Assembly (NCBI GenBank): GCA_015680685.1
Contig: MNCI01004199.1
Coordinates: 25,176 to 87,175 of the forward strand
DNA from: Gnetum montanum
Lineage: Eukaryota > Streptophyta > Gnetopsida > Gnetales > Gnetaceae
DNA: 62,000 nucleotides
Direction of reading: 5' to 3'
The first letter of the stretch is position 1, and every line of letters begins with the position of its first letter. This document shows positions 23,270 to 34,121 of the stretch, piece after piece. The notes under the pieces were generated by a model that worked only from the letters and a program-made list of their open reading frames with translations, searched no databases and was not told the DNA's origin. Position numbers and translations under genes: made by a program.

Positions 23270-26125
23270 ATGACACCAAAATAGAAGCACTTGCAGGAAG
23301 GAGAATCCTCACAACCATGGGAGAAGTAGCCCAGAGCTAGAAGGGGCCAACAAGAACAAGGCCAAGAATTACTAGAGGTAACCCATGCAACAAGACCTCT
23401 TCATGAGGAGCCCAAAGTGGAATATGTTTGATAGATTTTGGAAGAAGAAGTTCTGACAAAACAATCCCAAAGAGAAGAAATGCCTAGACCCATGTCAACA
23501 CTTGAGATCACTTTGGCTCAAGCCTACCTCAACATCATCAAGACCCAAGAGATCCAAAGATTAGTTCTTCAAGAGATCAACCTTGGACCATTTTTGGAAA
23601 AATCTCTAGAGGATGTCATGACACAACTGCAAGCCTCTTCCATGTCACCAATAATCACATCTAGTGAAGAATGGTACATGGGAGAGACATATCTCTTGTG
23701 AAGTAGCCAAAGGCTAGGGTCCATTAATAAAATCAAGGACATTCAAGTGTCCTATTTGGCAAAAGTTATTGCATAGGAACTTGGGTTGCTTGATACTGGA
23801 ACACAATTGGCTGAACTATCCATAAAAGGTGATATTGAGGCCAAGAGTGAGTGGACCTAGTAATGCTATAGGGTGGACCGTAAGGAGTATGGTGCACTCA
23901 CACCAATGGAGCAAATTTGCTTCAAGATTGCAGCTTATCACCTCAATCCAATGGTGAGGCCAAACAAGGTAACCACCTTCTCTACTCATGCATGTGCTAC
24001 TCTAAGTAGGAAATTTCCCGTTAACCTTCTAGAATTGATCTACTTAGAGATCAAGAAGCACTTCAAGGAGAATGAATGTGGAAGAAAGATCCTACTCTTT
24101 CCATGCCTCATTTGAAAACTTTGTAAAAGGATAGGCATTGTTTGTTATTCTATTAATACCTTCAGGCATGCTCCCTTGGCCTCATGGTCAAAAATTATGA
24201 AAAATAAAACACCAACTACAATCCAAGAAGAGGAGTAGCTACCACCACCACCCACTCAGGAAACAACTCTAGAGGCTCACATAGCCCTTAAGCATCTAGA
24301 AAAAATTTGAGAATATCTCTTGAGTGAATAAGAGTAACAAGCAAGAATAAGTGGGGTAGATCCATTTGTGTATCAGCCAACGATGAGTCACCTTAATGAG
24401 ATGGCTTGAATAGTTAGTCAAATGGAGAGGGGTGGTCCACTCTTCTCTATCCAATGAACATAATTTTCTATGAGGTTTTATCCCAATGCTTAGAAGGTAA
24501 CGATGTCATTATTGCAATAACATTTATTCCCAGAAATCTCTAGGAATGTCATCACTTTCTTATTTTAGTTGGAGGAAGGCGAAGAGGAAACTATCTTGGT
24601 GATGTAGCACCATGGGTAGGAGATAGTAGCGAAAGTGGTGGCTGACTATGTAGAAGAAGCATTAAATGCACTTGTGACATCTATACCAAACATATTTGCA
24701 CTTCAAGATGTATAGTTGTTCGTAGGAATAGTCAATAGAATGTTAGAAGCAACCCAGCAAGAAAAGTTGTTGGAACAACTAGTAGGAACCAAGCAATTGA
24801 CTCTAGACATTTTTGATCTTTTGGAAAAAATCACTACGAACTAGTTGGAGCTATTAAACACAAGGGGAAAATGCATTATCCTAAAGGGACAACTTGAAAT
24901 GGCCCAAGAAAGAAACCAATGCTTAGCTGTAGAGGTTGTTGAACTTCATGCCCAACTTGCAAATCTTATAATCCTCAACCTAGGGATAACAAGGGATGAA
25001 GCTTTCAGATAGCTTAAAAAAAGATTCCAAAATGCTAAGGAGGTAGTTATGGCCATCTTCAACTAGCCCATAACTAAAGTAGAAATGCACTCAATCCAAA
25101 AGGACTTGAAATAGATGCACTAGGAGAATGAATCCTTGATCGCACAAAATTATCACTTGCAAAATGTTGATGCCTAGAAGGATCAAATTCAAGAATTTCT
25201 TCATTAGTAGCAGGAGTAGCTTGCCAGGGTGAACACTAAACTAAGGAGATTGGCCATAGAAAATCACAATCTCTTAATGGAGGAAGTGCATGCATTGCAC
25301 TAGAAATTGGCCATCGAAATCATTGCCTAGAGGAATGAGGCCCCCAAATTTGAGAAAGTGAAGAATCACTATAGGGACTAGGTTGGCCTATAGAAGGAAC
25401 TGAACGAAGAAAAAATTTAGATGGCAAATGTGGAATTGAATGAAGCCCTCTAGCAACTCCAACAAGGAAGAGAAATGTGGCAGCCCATTGTTGATGGGAT
25501 TGACTCCTACAACAAAGTAGAGATTCACTTGAAGGAATGGCAAATCAAGAAAATGACAAAATACATGGAGTTGGCCAATCTTCGATATGCAAACTTGGCA
25601 ATGCTAATGATTAGAAAACCATAGTTATAATTAGAATAGCAAGTGACTAGCTCTTATTTATTATACAAGGCTAAGTTCAAGCACAATAAGAATGCTAAGT
25701 AGAAGCTTGAGATTGTAAATGTTAAACTCAAAGTTCTCAGAGCATGATTTCAAGATCAACGATCAATCACTGAGAATCTAGCTAGATGTATGAATGACTA
25801 ATAGGAGCTAAAATACATAGTTAGGGTGTTCAACATCAAATGTAAATAGTTCGTTGCCTAGTTCGTCAATGTAAAGGAGTTATTTCCAACAATCCCGTGT
25901 CATTGGGATGTGCCTGTTTCATCCCACATTATGGAAACTGTGTGGACAATGCATGATACCAGGAGTAAGGAGGAGAAAATGAAAGCATTTTTGGATGTTC
26001 TCCACCTTCCACTTGAAGTCACAACAATAACAAGACAACTGAAACCACTTCAATCGCCACTTATGCATGAAGTCGATGAAGGTCCCTTGGAGCCTCAAGA
26101 ACCATCACTACCTAGGACTGTATAA
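23270..26125 (+). pseudogene. A1 env-like ORF (952 codons, one frame)
   Basis: ATG at 23,270 directly after TATAG; ends PSLPRTV-stop at 26,125. The whole 2,856 bp stays in one frame, with about fifty in-frame stops, most of them TAG. Residues about 220-290 carry NPMVRPNKVTTFSTHACATLS and KKHFKENECGRKILLFPCLI, resembling the plant Transposase_32/Athila env-like domain. Then PPPPTQE, a linker, and a long coiled-coil half (LARVNTKLRRLAIENHNLLM, IHLKEWQIKKMTKYMELANL). No signal peptide seen. Function unknown in the family; probably a structural or trafficking protein. Absence of frameshifts indicates decay by base substitution. Confidence 0.75.
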
Positions 26126-26360
26126 TCTTCTCCAAAAAGCTTCATACCATCAAGGAATGTGCTATCAGGTTTTAAAACGTTGAGTCATTATGTTCAATTT
26201 TATGTCTTGAACACCTTCATTTTTTGTAATGTGTGTATCTGTACATCCAAGCACTCCATTTTTTATCAAGTCAATCAATTTGTTTTGTTTATAGAAAAGT
26301 TAAATAATAATCCCATACCTTCCCAATTTTCTAAAAGAGCTCAAGGATGAGTTTTCATTC
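26126..26360 (+). other. A1 3' untranslated stretch
   Basis: T-rich sequence between the env-like stop and the polypurine tract; nothing else seen. Confidence 0.5.
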
Positions 26361-26370
26361 AATCATGGGG
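26361..26370 (+). other. A1 polypurine tract remnant
   Basis: AATCATGGGG directly before the 3' LTR. Position fits a plus-strand primer, but the run is short and decayed. Confidence 0.45.
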
Positions 26371-27294
26371 TAATGCTAAGTTGCATTTAGTTTGTTGCAT
26401 TGACATGACCTTGTTGACTAGGCCTCATCGATGAGGCCCCATCGATGCATCTTACCATGTGTCAATGAGGCCCCATTGACACAAAGTTGAAAACCAGCTA
26501 TAAATACATTCTTGTAGTTGCATTTATGGCAATTAGAGATTGTAGTTTAGTGGAGCTCTTGTATTTTTTCCATTTGAGAGTTATAATTTTTCCAAAAGTG
26601 CCTGCAGTAGGAGTTATTAAATGTACATATCTTTATTCAAGCATTGTTGTACTTGAGTACAACATTGTGTATGGAAATAAAGATGAGCTTTTTGATAAAC
26701 CTTATAGCACTTTGGATAGATTAGCTATTTCAATTATACATTCAATGTTTTTAATTATTTATTAAGTATTTTCCATTAGTTATTAAATATTATCCTATTA
26801 TTACATTAATGAAGAAATTAAGCAAGATAGATTACACACATAAGTACAACTGCTTCAAGCGTAACACCTATTTACTTGGTAACCCCAGTAGCATTATTTC
26901 TTGGTATGCCCAGTAGCATAGCGCTTGATCACCTAGCAGGAAATACGTGGGTTCAAGATGTGTATGAAAAGTAGGATCAAATTCTTATGTTAGGATTAGT
27001 TAAATGCTAGTTGATTAATTAATTTAAATTATTCAATCCAATTACTTTTATCTACATTTTAAGTACCAAATTATAAAACATAAAATGATAAAAATAAAAT
27101 GCCTTAGTTACACTTAACCATACCAATGAACATCACAAGTGTAATTGGAGAGACAATAATTGACCGTAAGGCTAGATTCACATCCTAAAGGACTAGTGCA
27201 CCAGAAACAATAAATTCCAAGAAATTCAACCAAATTGCACATGAATGCTTTGTGATTCATATGATTGGGCATAGGTGTACCTTACTTCTCATCA
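26371..27294 (+). repeat. A1 3' LTR
   Basis: 924 bp, begins TAATGCTAAG (TG decayed to TA) and ends CTTCTCATCA. Contains a perfect 18-bp palindrome GGCCTCATCGATGAGGCC (26,421-26,438), TATA at 26,499-26,506 and AATAAA at 26,676-26,681. What follows is not a primer site, so this is the 3' copy. Confidence 0.9.
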
Positions 27295-29855
27295 ACTGTA
27301 CTAAGATATTGGTTAGGATTTTAGAGTAGCAAATAAGAATTGAAAGATCTAAAGTAAATTAAGTAGAGTTGATAGTTGTTGAAGAATGGGTGGACTCTAG
27401 AAAGAAGGATATCATCAATATTCATAAGGGGATAAACAAAGAATTAATGAATCTATTTCATTTATTCATTAAGAGGTTATTCTATAATAAGATACAACAA
27501 AAATAGGAATTATCCCCTAGGAAACTCTATGGACTGTACATGACTATGTCTTAAGAGAGGTTAGTTGACTAAATGCTAGTAATATAGTAAGGGATAGTGG
27601 AATAAATGGAAAAGTTATCCTTGAAGGAGATAAAAAGGAAAGAAGAAGATGATGGGTAAGAGATTGAATTTTGGATTTTATTATGATTAATTAAAGGTAG
27701 TGGTAACTTTGTTTACCAAGGGTGGAGAAAAGAAATTTGGTGTTACTTCTGAGATAGACTTCAAAACCCTATTATGTCAATACTTGAGAAGTTGATATCT
27801 GCATATACTATCAATGGTGAAGGTTATTTAATGTATGTTTCAAAGACCATATAAGAAGTGGATTTTTCAATGTTTGAGAGGATCAAAGAGATATATAAAA
27901 AAATAAGTGGAGTCACATTAGTAGGGAAGGACTTCCAGAATTATAAATAAAGAGAGGACTTCTAGAAAGTGAAAGTATTTTCTACAAGAGGAAAACATCT
28001 CTTCAAAAACTCTTGAAATGAAGATATCTTAGGAAAAACTAGAAGAGAAAAAAAGTAAGTTAGTTTTCATTTGGAACTATGAAATTAGTGTATTTTACTA
28101 AGTTTAAATGATGTAGCATAGTTTCTAATATCAACATTAATAAGTTATGACATTGATGTAGTGTTATTAATACTTGTTTATTTTTTAGAAGAAACTTGAT
28201 GAAAAAGTGATCTAGAATGTGAAATCAAGAAACTGCATTTCAACCTTCCTTCTATTGCTGAAGGCTAAAAGGAAGGTACAAGCAAAGAGAAGTTAGATTT
28301 TCTAACTAATTTTCTTTCATCAAAGGAGAACAAAGATGGTAATAAAGAAAATTTAAGATTTCTTCTAACCTCTTTGAACTAGACCTTGATGAAAAATGGC
28401 AAGAAGAGGAAGAAATCTAGGAAAGGGAAATAGATAAACTTTCAAAGATGGAAATTCCTTCTCCCCCTCTTTTAGAAATCACTCTTCTAATACATAAACT
28501 AATTTTGAGTGATTCTAATATTTGCAAGTGGATTAACAAGGTGACAAGCTCTAAAATCTTCACATCATATGATAGCTCTAGTTTGACATGATATCAAAAG
28601 GTTATATGTAATTTTGTAAATGTTTAAATGATTTAGCCAATATTTTTCTTTTGTAAAAATGAAGAAGAATGTTTAGGATTGTGTGAAAGACATGTAATTG
28701 ATGTTTGAGGATTTGGCTGAGGATGTGAAAAGGAAACTAAATCTGATCTCTATGAAAAAAAAGGTAAGTTTGATGTTGTTACTAAGTAAGCACTATTTGT
28801 ATTAGAATCTTTAGAGAAACTAATGTCCTCTATTCAAAATGTAGAAATAAAAATTGAGCTAGGTAAGGCCAAGTGACATTTTATGATCCAATAAGAAATA
28901 TTAATGTGGTAACAAATAGTGTAGCTACAAACAAAATAAGCACTACTTTTAACTATGTAAAGGCTATAGAATTATTTTTCATTAAGTAGGCTACTACAAA
29001 CGAAACTCCTAGATTCACTAGAGTAGATGCATAAGAAGGAGGAAAAAATAATAGGCAAATAAAGATGTTTCCTGACAAGGTGAATGTCCTTAAGGTCAAG
29101 CTAAATGGTAGTAATATTGTTTCCACATCCCCAACTCCTCCAATGCATACTAGAAAGAGAAGAATAAATCTATGGAGTTTCAGAGATCTCTAATGGAGTG
29201 CAAGAGGTCAAGATTAACCATGATGTGGTCCATGACTAGTTTGAAGAACCTCACAATATCATGGAGAAACTGGATTAGAAAGCATTAGACCAATAAGTGA
29301 TGGTATAAGCAAGAGTACTACAAACTACTTAAAGAAAATAAGAGTTTGTATGTAGATAAAGTAACAATTTTGTTTATTAAATAGACTAAATTAGAGGAAT
29401 TATTCAAATATTTTGCAAAGAGTATGGTAATTATTACACTAGAAAAACAACAAAGAGGCCCACAAGAGGAGCCTAAAAAATCGGGGAAAATGAAATCATC
29501 ATCCTAGAAGAGCTAAGGGCCTATGAGAAAGAGTAGGCTAACATTCTATCAAAGATTCCAAACTTAGCATTTGACACATTGGACATATCTAATCTAAGCA
29601 TGGAGGAGATCCAGGAAAGAATCTTAGATATGTATAGGAATATGGAAGGTAAGAATCAAATTCTTGAGAAGTTGAGTTTTTTTTTATATTATGTGAAAGA
29701 AATAGAAATAACTTCTTATTTCATGTGGATATGTAATCCCTAGAAAGAGCAACTAAAAACCAAAAACTAAACCAACTCCCATGAAAGTAGATGATGAAAA
29801 TGAGGAACCTACTAGAGATGTTGAGGAATATGGATTGTATAGCTTTGATGTTTGA
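27295..29855 (+). pseudogene. T2 intron-bearing antisense gene, 3' part
   Basis: Continues the gene cut at 797. Reads EEWVDSRKKDIINIHKGINK, SMFERIKEIYKKISGVTLVG, then an intron (28,055-28,188). After it come Lys/Glu-rich coiled-coil-like stretches (VLESLEKLMSSIQNVEIKIE; NLSMEEIQERILDMYRNMEG) and an acidic tail KVDDENEEPTRDVEEYGLYS with stop TGA at 29,853-29,855. A further intron-like piece lies at about 28,606-28,672, its acceptor decayed. Converges with the T2 gag-PR frame, whose stop is at 30,275 on the other strand. Product not recognised; many stops. Confidence 0.5.
28055..28188 (+). other. Intron in T2 antisense gene (134 bp)
   Basis: GTAAGTTAG at the 5' end, TATTTTTTAG at the 3' end; the exon resumes AAGAAACTTGATGAAAAAG. 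Strong plant splice signals. Confidence 0.55.
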
Positions 29856-30274
29856 CATTAATTATATATGTCATCTATGTCTAATGTAGAGTCATATATT
29901 TCTTTTGCAAACATCAAAGTGTAAATGATTTTTTTTAGAAATAACATGTCATGTTAAATATTTTGATGTGCAGTAATTTTATGAATTTTTTCCAAAGTAA
30001 TAAAATTATTTTTGCATCATTTCTATTTAACTATCATTGTGTATCTCAATAATGTTGAAAATCACATAATGGGTTAATGTTATGTAACCACTTATAGTTT
30101 AACGTTGCTAGCTAATAGTAAGTGATAAAAGAAAGATATAAAAGCATAATTACAAAGTTTTAATGTTTTTCTAATAGGTTCTAGTAGGCATCCACATCTT
30201 AGGAAAAAGCAATGAATAAAAGAATAAGCTTTCAAAGCTCATGCTTCTAATGTTATTATATTAGCAAATAACTT
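29856..30274. other. Convergent intergenic stretch in T2
   Basis: AT-rich sequence between the 3' ends of the plus-strand spliced gene and the minus-strand gag-PR frame. No coding signal; probable terminator and polyadenylation space for both. Confidence 0.4.
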
Positions 30275-31865
30275 TTAAGAAGTTAAGTGAGAAGGATTAG
30301 GAGAAGTCTTTTTCTTAGGAGTAGTCATGTCAAGCTCTTCAAAGCCTAGGTTAACAAATACAATATCAAAGATAGACTCTTCATTTAGGTCTATCAAGAC
30401 TTTAGCATTGGTAGAGTTCTTAGAAGGATAGATAAGTGTATTTTTTCCTACAAGCTCAACTTTAATATTAGTTAGTTCACTAGTAAATTGGTAAGGCCAT
30501 GCTTCACGATCTAGATGAAAAATAGTAAGAATTTATGTATTAGTCAAAATGATTATTTCAAAATCTCTAAGAGAAAAGTAAATTCATTAATGTATAAAAA
30601 ATAATACTACATGATGCTAAGCTAGCCAAGGATGTCCTAGTATTCCATTCACACTAAGACATTCATGTTTGACCATAAAAAAGGCTTCATATGATGTAGA
30701 CTCATCTACTATGAACAACAACCTAATGGAATCTATAATTTCTATTCATGTACCATTAAAAAAATGAGAATAGTGCAAGCTTCATTAAAAGTTCCTTGAT
30801 CATGAAGACCAAGATATTTGATAATAACTCATGTAACCATGTTAAGCTCAATGTTGTCATCAACATTTATCAACAAAATTGAAGCATCAAGTGACACCTT
30901 GATGGTCATGTAAAGTGGTAGCTAATAAATATCTCTTGACTCTAAATTAGTCTTAATATTTTTACATCGAAATTTTTTACTATTTGATCATTGTGAGGGA
31001 CTTGAAGGAATAATGATATAACCTCTATCTACGCTAGAATGTCACTTGGAACCACAATTATCTTAAGAACATTATATAAAGCAACATGATGTTCTATGGA
31101 GATTGTTATGAGATCATACAAGGATAAGTTAGTTTATTTTGAGTAGAAAATAGTCATCATTTATTGTAAGACTTTATTATCTATTGTCTAAGATAATTGT
31201 GGAGTAGGCACTACTATGACCAATTATATGGAATTAGATGTAGATGAAAGACTACTTGAAGAAATAGATTCCTAACATTGTTGAGAAAAAAAAACATTCT
31301 CTGATATTTTGGAAGGTTTTTTGGATGTATTGACAACCTTCTTCTTATGTTTACCCAATTATGACTCATTGTTCTACTAACCACCAATAAAAATTCTTAC
31401 TTGAAATAATGAGCAAGAGTGATTAGATGCTTGGGACATAATGGATGAAGAGATGTTTTAAGGTTTAGAATAGTATGATATAGAATAGAAATAAGGACTA
31501 ATAAGTTGAGTAGTAGAAGTGTAATTAGATAAGATGTAATAGGATTTTGGTTATTTGGAATAGCATTAATATGATAAGGAGGTAAAGAAGGATGACTTGG
31601 CTTTGATGAAGTGGTGGTGTAATATGGTCAATGAATTATATAAGGCTTTTGAAACTATGATGAAGGATATTAGTTACTTTAATAATCTAATTAATGGATG
31701 AAATATGGTTCCATATGTGAGGAATTGTGAGCCTTGTATTTTGATTTGAATGTTGAAATAGTATTTCTAGTTTTAGGGGATTTTGAAATACTTCCAGCTA
31801 CTCATTATTCAGATGCATAGTTGATGGTCATTTTCCACTACTATTTTATCCTTATAATGATATTT
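30275..31865 (-). pseudogene. T2 gag C-terminus and aspartic protease
   Basis: Minus strand. The protease block reads PLYMTIKV-LDASILLINVDDNIELN, then FIVDESTSYEAFFMVKHECL and NGILGHPWLA (30,622-30,647), the GRPWLH block of Ty3/gypsy proteases. The frame ends cleanly: SIFDIVFVNLGFEELDM, a basic tail TTPKKKTSPNP and a TAA at 30,275-30,277. The upstream part is Pro/Ser/Tyr-rich as in gag tails. Catalytic D-S/T-G is degenerate. T1 inserted upstream, cutting it from the gag core at 55.05-55.53 kb. Confidence 0.6.
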
Positions 31866-31869
31866 TGAA

Positions 31870-33226
31870 TGTCATCCTTCAATTTCTATAGTTATTTGTA
31901 TCATATTCCATATTTTTGGGGTTGAAAAATGCCTCACAAGTAGTCAAAGCCTCATTCCCCATGTGAAAAAAATTATCTAGTATCTATATTTGGGCATGGG
32001 GGTGTCAAAAATACCTTTTGGAATGTCAAAAATGGCAATTTGATGGGTTTTATGGGGTGAATACACTTTTCTATGCTAAAAATATCTATAGGGATAAATA
32101 TCACCTACCCTTAGTGTAGAGGAGTGGGGTGTTTCCCCTCAGCTTGGAAAATCTCCCCCTGCCCCAATGTGGAAATTACATGTCCCCAATGTGGAAGCCA
32201 CAAAAACTAAATTTCAACACTCCATGCACTCCAACATTGACCAACCACTCTAGCAAGGATGGAAAAAGGCCTAATGTGGAAGATCTATCTTCAATGTAGA
32301 AGATATGCCCCTGTTACTATTTATAGTAAATGAAATGACCATGGGGGTAAGGCACTTAATATATATGATAACCCCCAAAATTTGGGCACCCATCTCACCT
32401 GTATGAGGCAAAAATTTACAACGATTTGGTAGCAAATTTACAACCATTATGTAGCCATATTACAACCCAATAATAACCATTTTGTATCCCCATTCATGAC
32501 TTGAAACCTATAAAAAATAGCCCCAAATACCATTTACATGTTTGACTTTTTTGGCACTTAAATACATTGAGCATACATACATTTTTCCAAATAATAATTT
32601 TAGACTTGGACATTTTCAAGAACTCAAGGGCTCTTGCAATCTCCCATGTTTACATTCTCTTTAACCCTAGTGTGGAAGCATTATCACCATGAGACTTGTG
32701 AAATTTTGGTGTCAACACTACATTTTTGAGGCTCCCAACCCCCAGCGTGGAGCAAGTTAGTAGCCAAATTCTTCACTTTTCTCACCCCCAATAGTAACCC
32801 AATTTTTAGATCTATAGTTTGGAATAAAGGGGATTTGACTGCATAAGGAGGGTCTTGGTTTACAAATCATGGAGTAGATCACATCAGCTTCAATAGACCT
32901 TGAACTCCTACCTCAGCAAACCCTCCTTTGCTCTCTCAAAGGCATTAGTACAAAATTCTAGAAGCTATTCTTTATTGTTTTGAATAAAGTTTTATAGTTT
33001 CACTTTGTGTGCAATTTGAATTTGCTTTTAATTTCATAGATTTTTAATTCTTTTTCATTATATTTTCTTAACTCCCCATTTTTCATTTCGTAAGTTCATG
33101 GTTGTTCTATCGAACCAGCCAGGGCATTCCAAATCCTAGTTTTTTTAGAGGCCTTGGGGATTCAAGGTTATGGTTACTGCACTGGATCCACTAGTCTTCT
33201 AGTAATCAATTTTTCCAATTGCAATA
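31870..33226 (+). repeat. T1 5' LTR
   Basis: Homologous to 53.43-54.715 kb: CATATTCCAT, AAAGCCTCATTCC, ATATTTGGGC, CTCCATGCACTCCAACATTGACC and GGGCTCTTGCAATCTCCCA occur in the same order. Ends GCAATA (TA for CA), before the primer site. The start is fuzzy; homology is plain only from about 31,900. It repeats a motif CAGCGTGGA in decayed forms (CAATGTGGA, TAGTGTGGA). Confidence 0.75.
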
Positions 33227-33233
33227 GTTTTAT

Positions 33234-33250
33234 TGGTACTAAAAGAAGGG
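33234..33250 (+). other. T1 primer binding site
   Basis: TGGTACTAAAAGAAGGG, equal to the M1 site TGGTGCTAGAAGGAGGG (37,104-37,120) except for three G-to-A changes. The tRNA was not assigned. Confidence 0.6.
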
Positions 33251-34121
33251 CCCCCATCTAATTTCTACATCCAATATTATGACCATCATTGCCAATGTTG
33301 CCTATCATCCTAGAATTTGCAATTTTTTGCTTCAAGATCTTTGAATTTTTGCATTAAACAACATTGTAACCCATCCCCTCTACAATCAAAGCCTAGCATG
33401 GAAGTTGTAGATGTTTGAGTTTTCAAAATTTTCACAATAGTTACTATGAATTTCAAGTCCAATGTTAGCATCTTACCAAAATCTTCAAAAGATCAATGTT
33501 ATCCATTCCCTCATGTGATAGATATTGTAGCATAGAAGTTGTAGGTTGTTGGGTGGTAAATTTTCATAAGAGTTTCTACCAAGTTTTTAGACCAAAGCCA
33601 ACATTGAGACCTTTCCCCTCCCTTTTCCATTTTTGATGCCAATTTATTTTTTCCAATTTCTAAAGTTGGTGGTGTAACCCTTCAAAAACCCATCAAACAT
33701 CTAGAAGTTAGCTTCCCCCCATCTTTCCAAGTTGAGAAAATTGGTAGCCTACTAAAACTAGTTTTAGTGGAAAACACTAAATTTTCACTTTGGTTTTCAG
33801 CTTTTCCCCCCCATTAACCTTGTATTACAAAGTGTGAAATTCTCATCATCTCATTCCCCTTCTTTTCTCCCCTTCCCCCCTACCATGCCTAGTGTAGAGG
33901 TAGTTGGGAGGTTAGCGTGGATGAGGCTTAGCACCAACTTTTTAAGATTTTTATTTTTGGTAGAGGGGTAAAACCCTATTAGCCCCACTTATTAATTATA
34001 GAAAGTGCTCCATTTTCAGAAATTTTTGCTTCCTTTGGTCATTTTTGAATTCTAATTGTTGGAATTTACTTCTATTTTTGCCTTTTATAGCCTACCTTAA
34101 GACATTTTCAGAAATATAGCC
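33251..34121 (+). other. T1 leader
   Basis: Untranslated sequence between the primer site and the gag ATG. C/T-rich with no ORF or repeat that I can support. Confidence 0.5.

Larger units (their letters stand above)
798..27294 (+). mobile_element. A1: old Athila-like Ty3/gypsy element, split by A2
   Basis: About 13.4 kb once the nested A2 (8,032-21,130) is removed. Order on the plus strand: 5' LTR, tRNA-Asp primer site, gag, PR, RT, RNase H, INT, untranslated spacer, env-like ORF, polypurine tract, 3' LTR. The LTRs are strongly diverged, so the insertion is old. The 5-bp flanks are ACTAC (793-797) and ACTGT (27,295-27,299), which fit one original ACTGC duplication after one G-to-A and one C-to-T change; this is suggestive only. 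All coding parts carry stops, so the copy is dead. The Athila assignment rests on the Asp primer site, the MPFGLCNA-type RT, the DLG-type protease of its relative A2, and the env-like ORF. Confidence 0.85.

Noticed and set aside
26487-26765. 92-codon frame, also seen at 984-1190
   Set aside because: R-U5 region of the A1 LTRs; present in both copies because they are LTRs.
28762-28813. Possible 52-bp intron GTAAGT...TTTAG in the T2 gene
   Set aside because: Shorter than usual plant introns, and the sequence reads through as coding (VVTK-ALFVLESLEKL).
31811-31815. AGATG as the T1 left target duplication (right flank AGATC)
   Set aside because: One mismatch and no clear LTR start next to it; kept only as a possibility.
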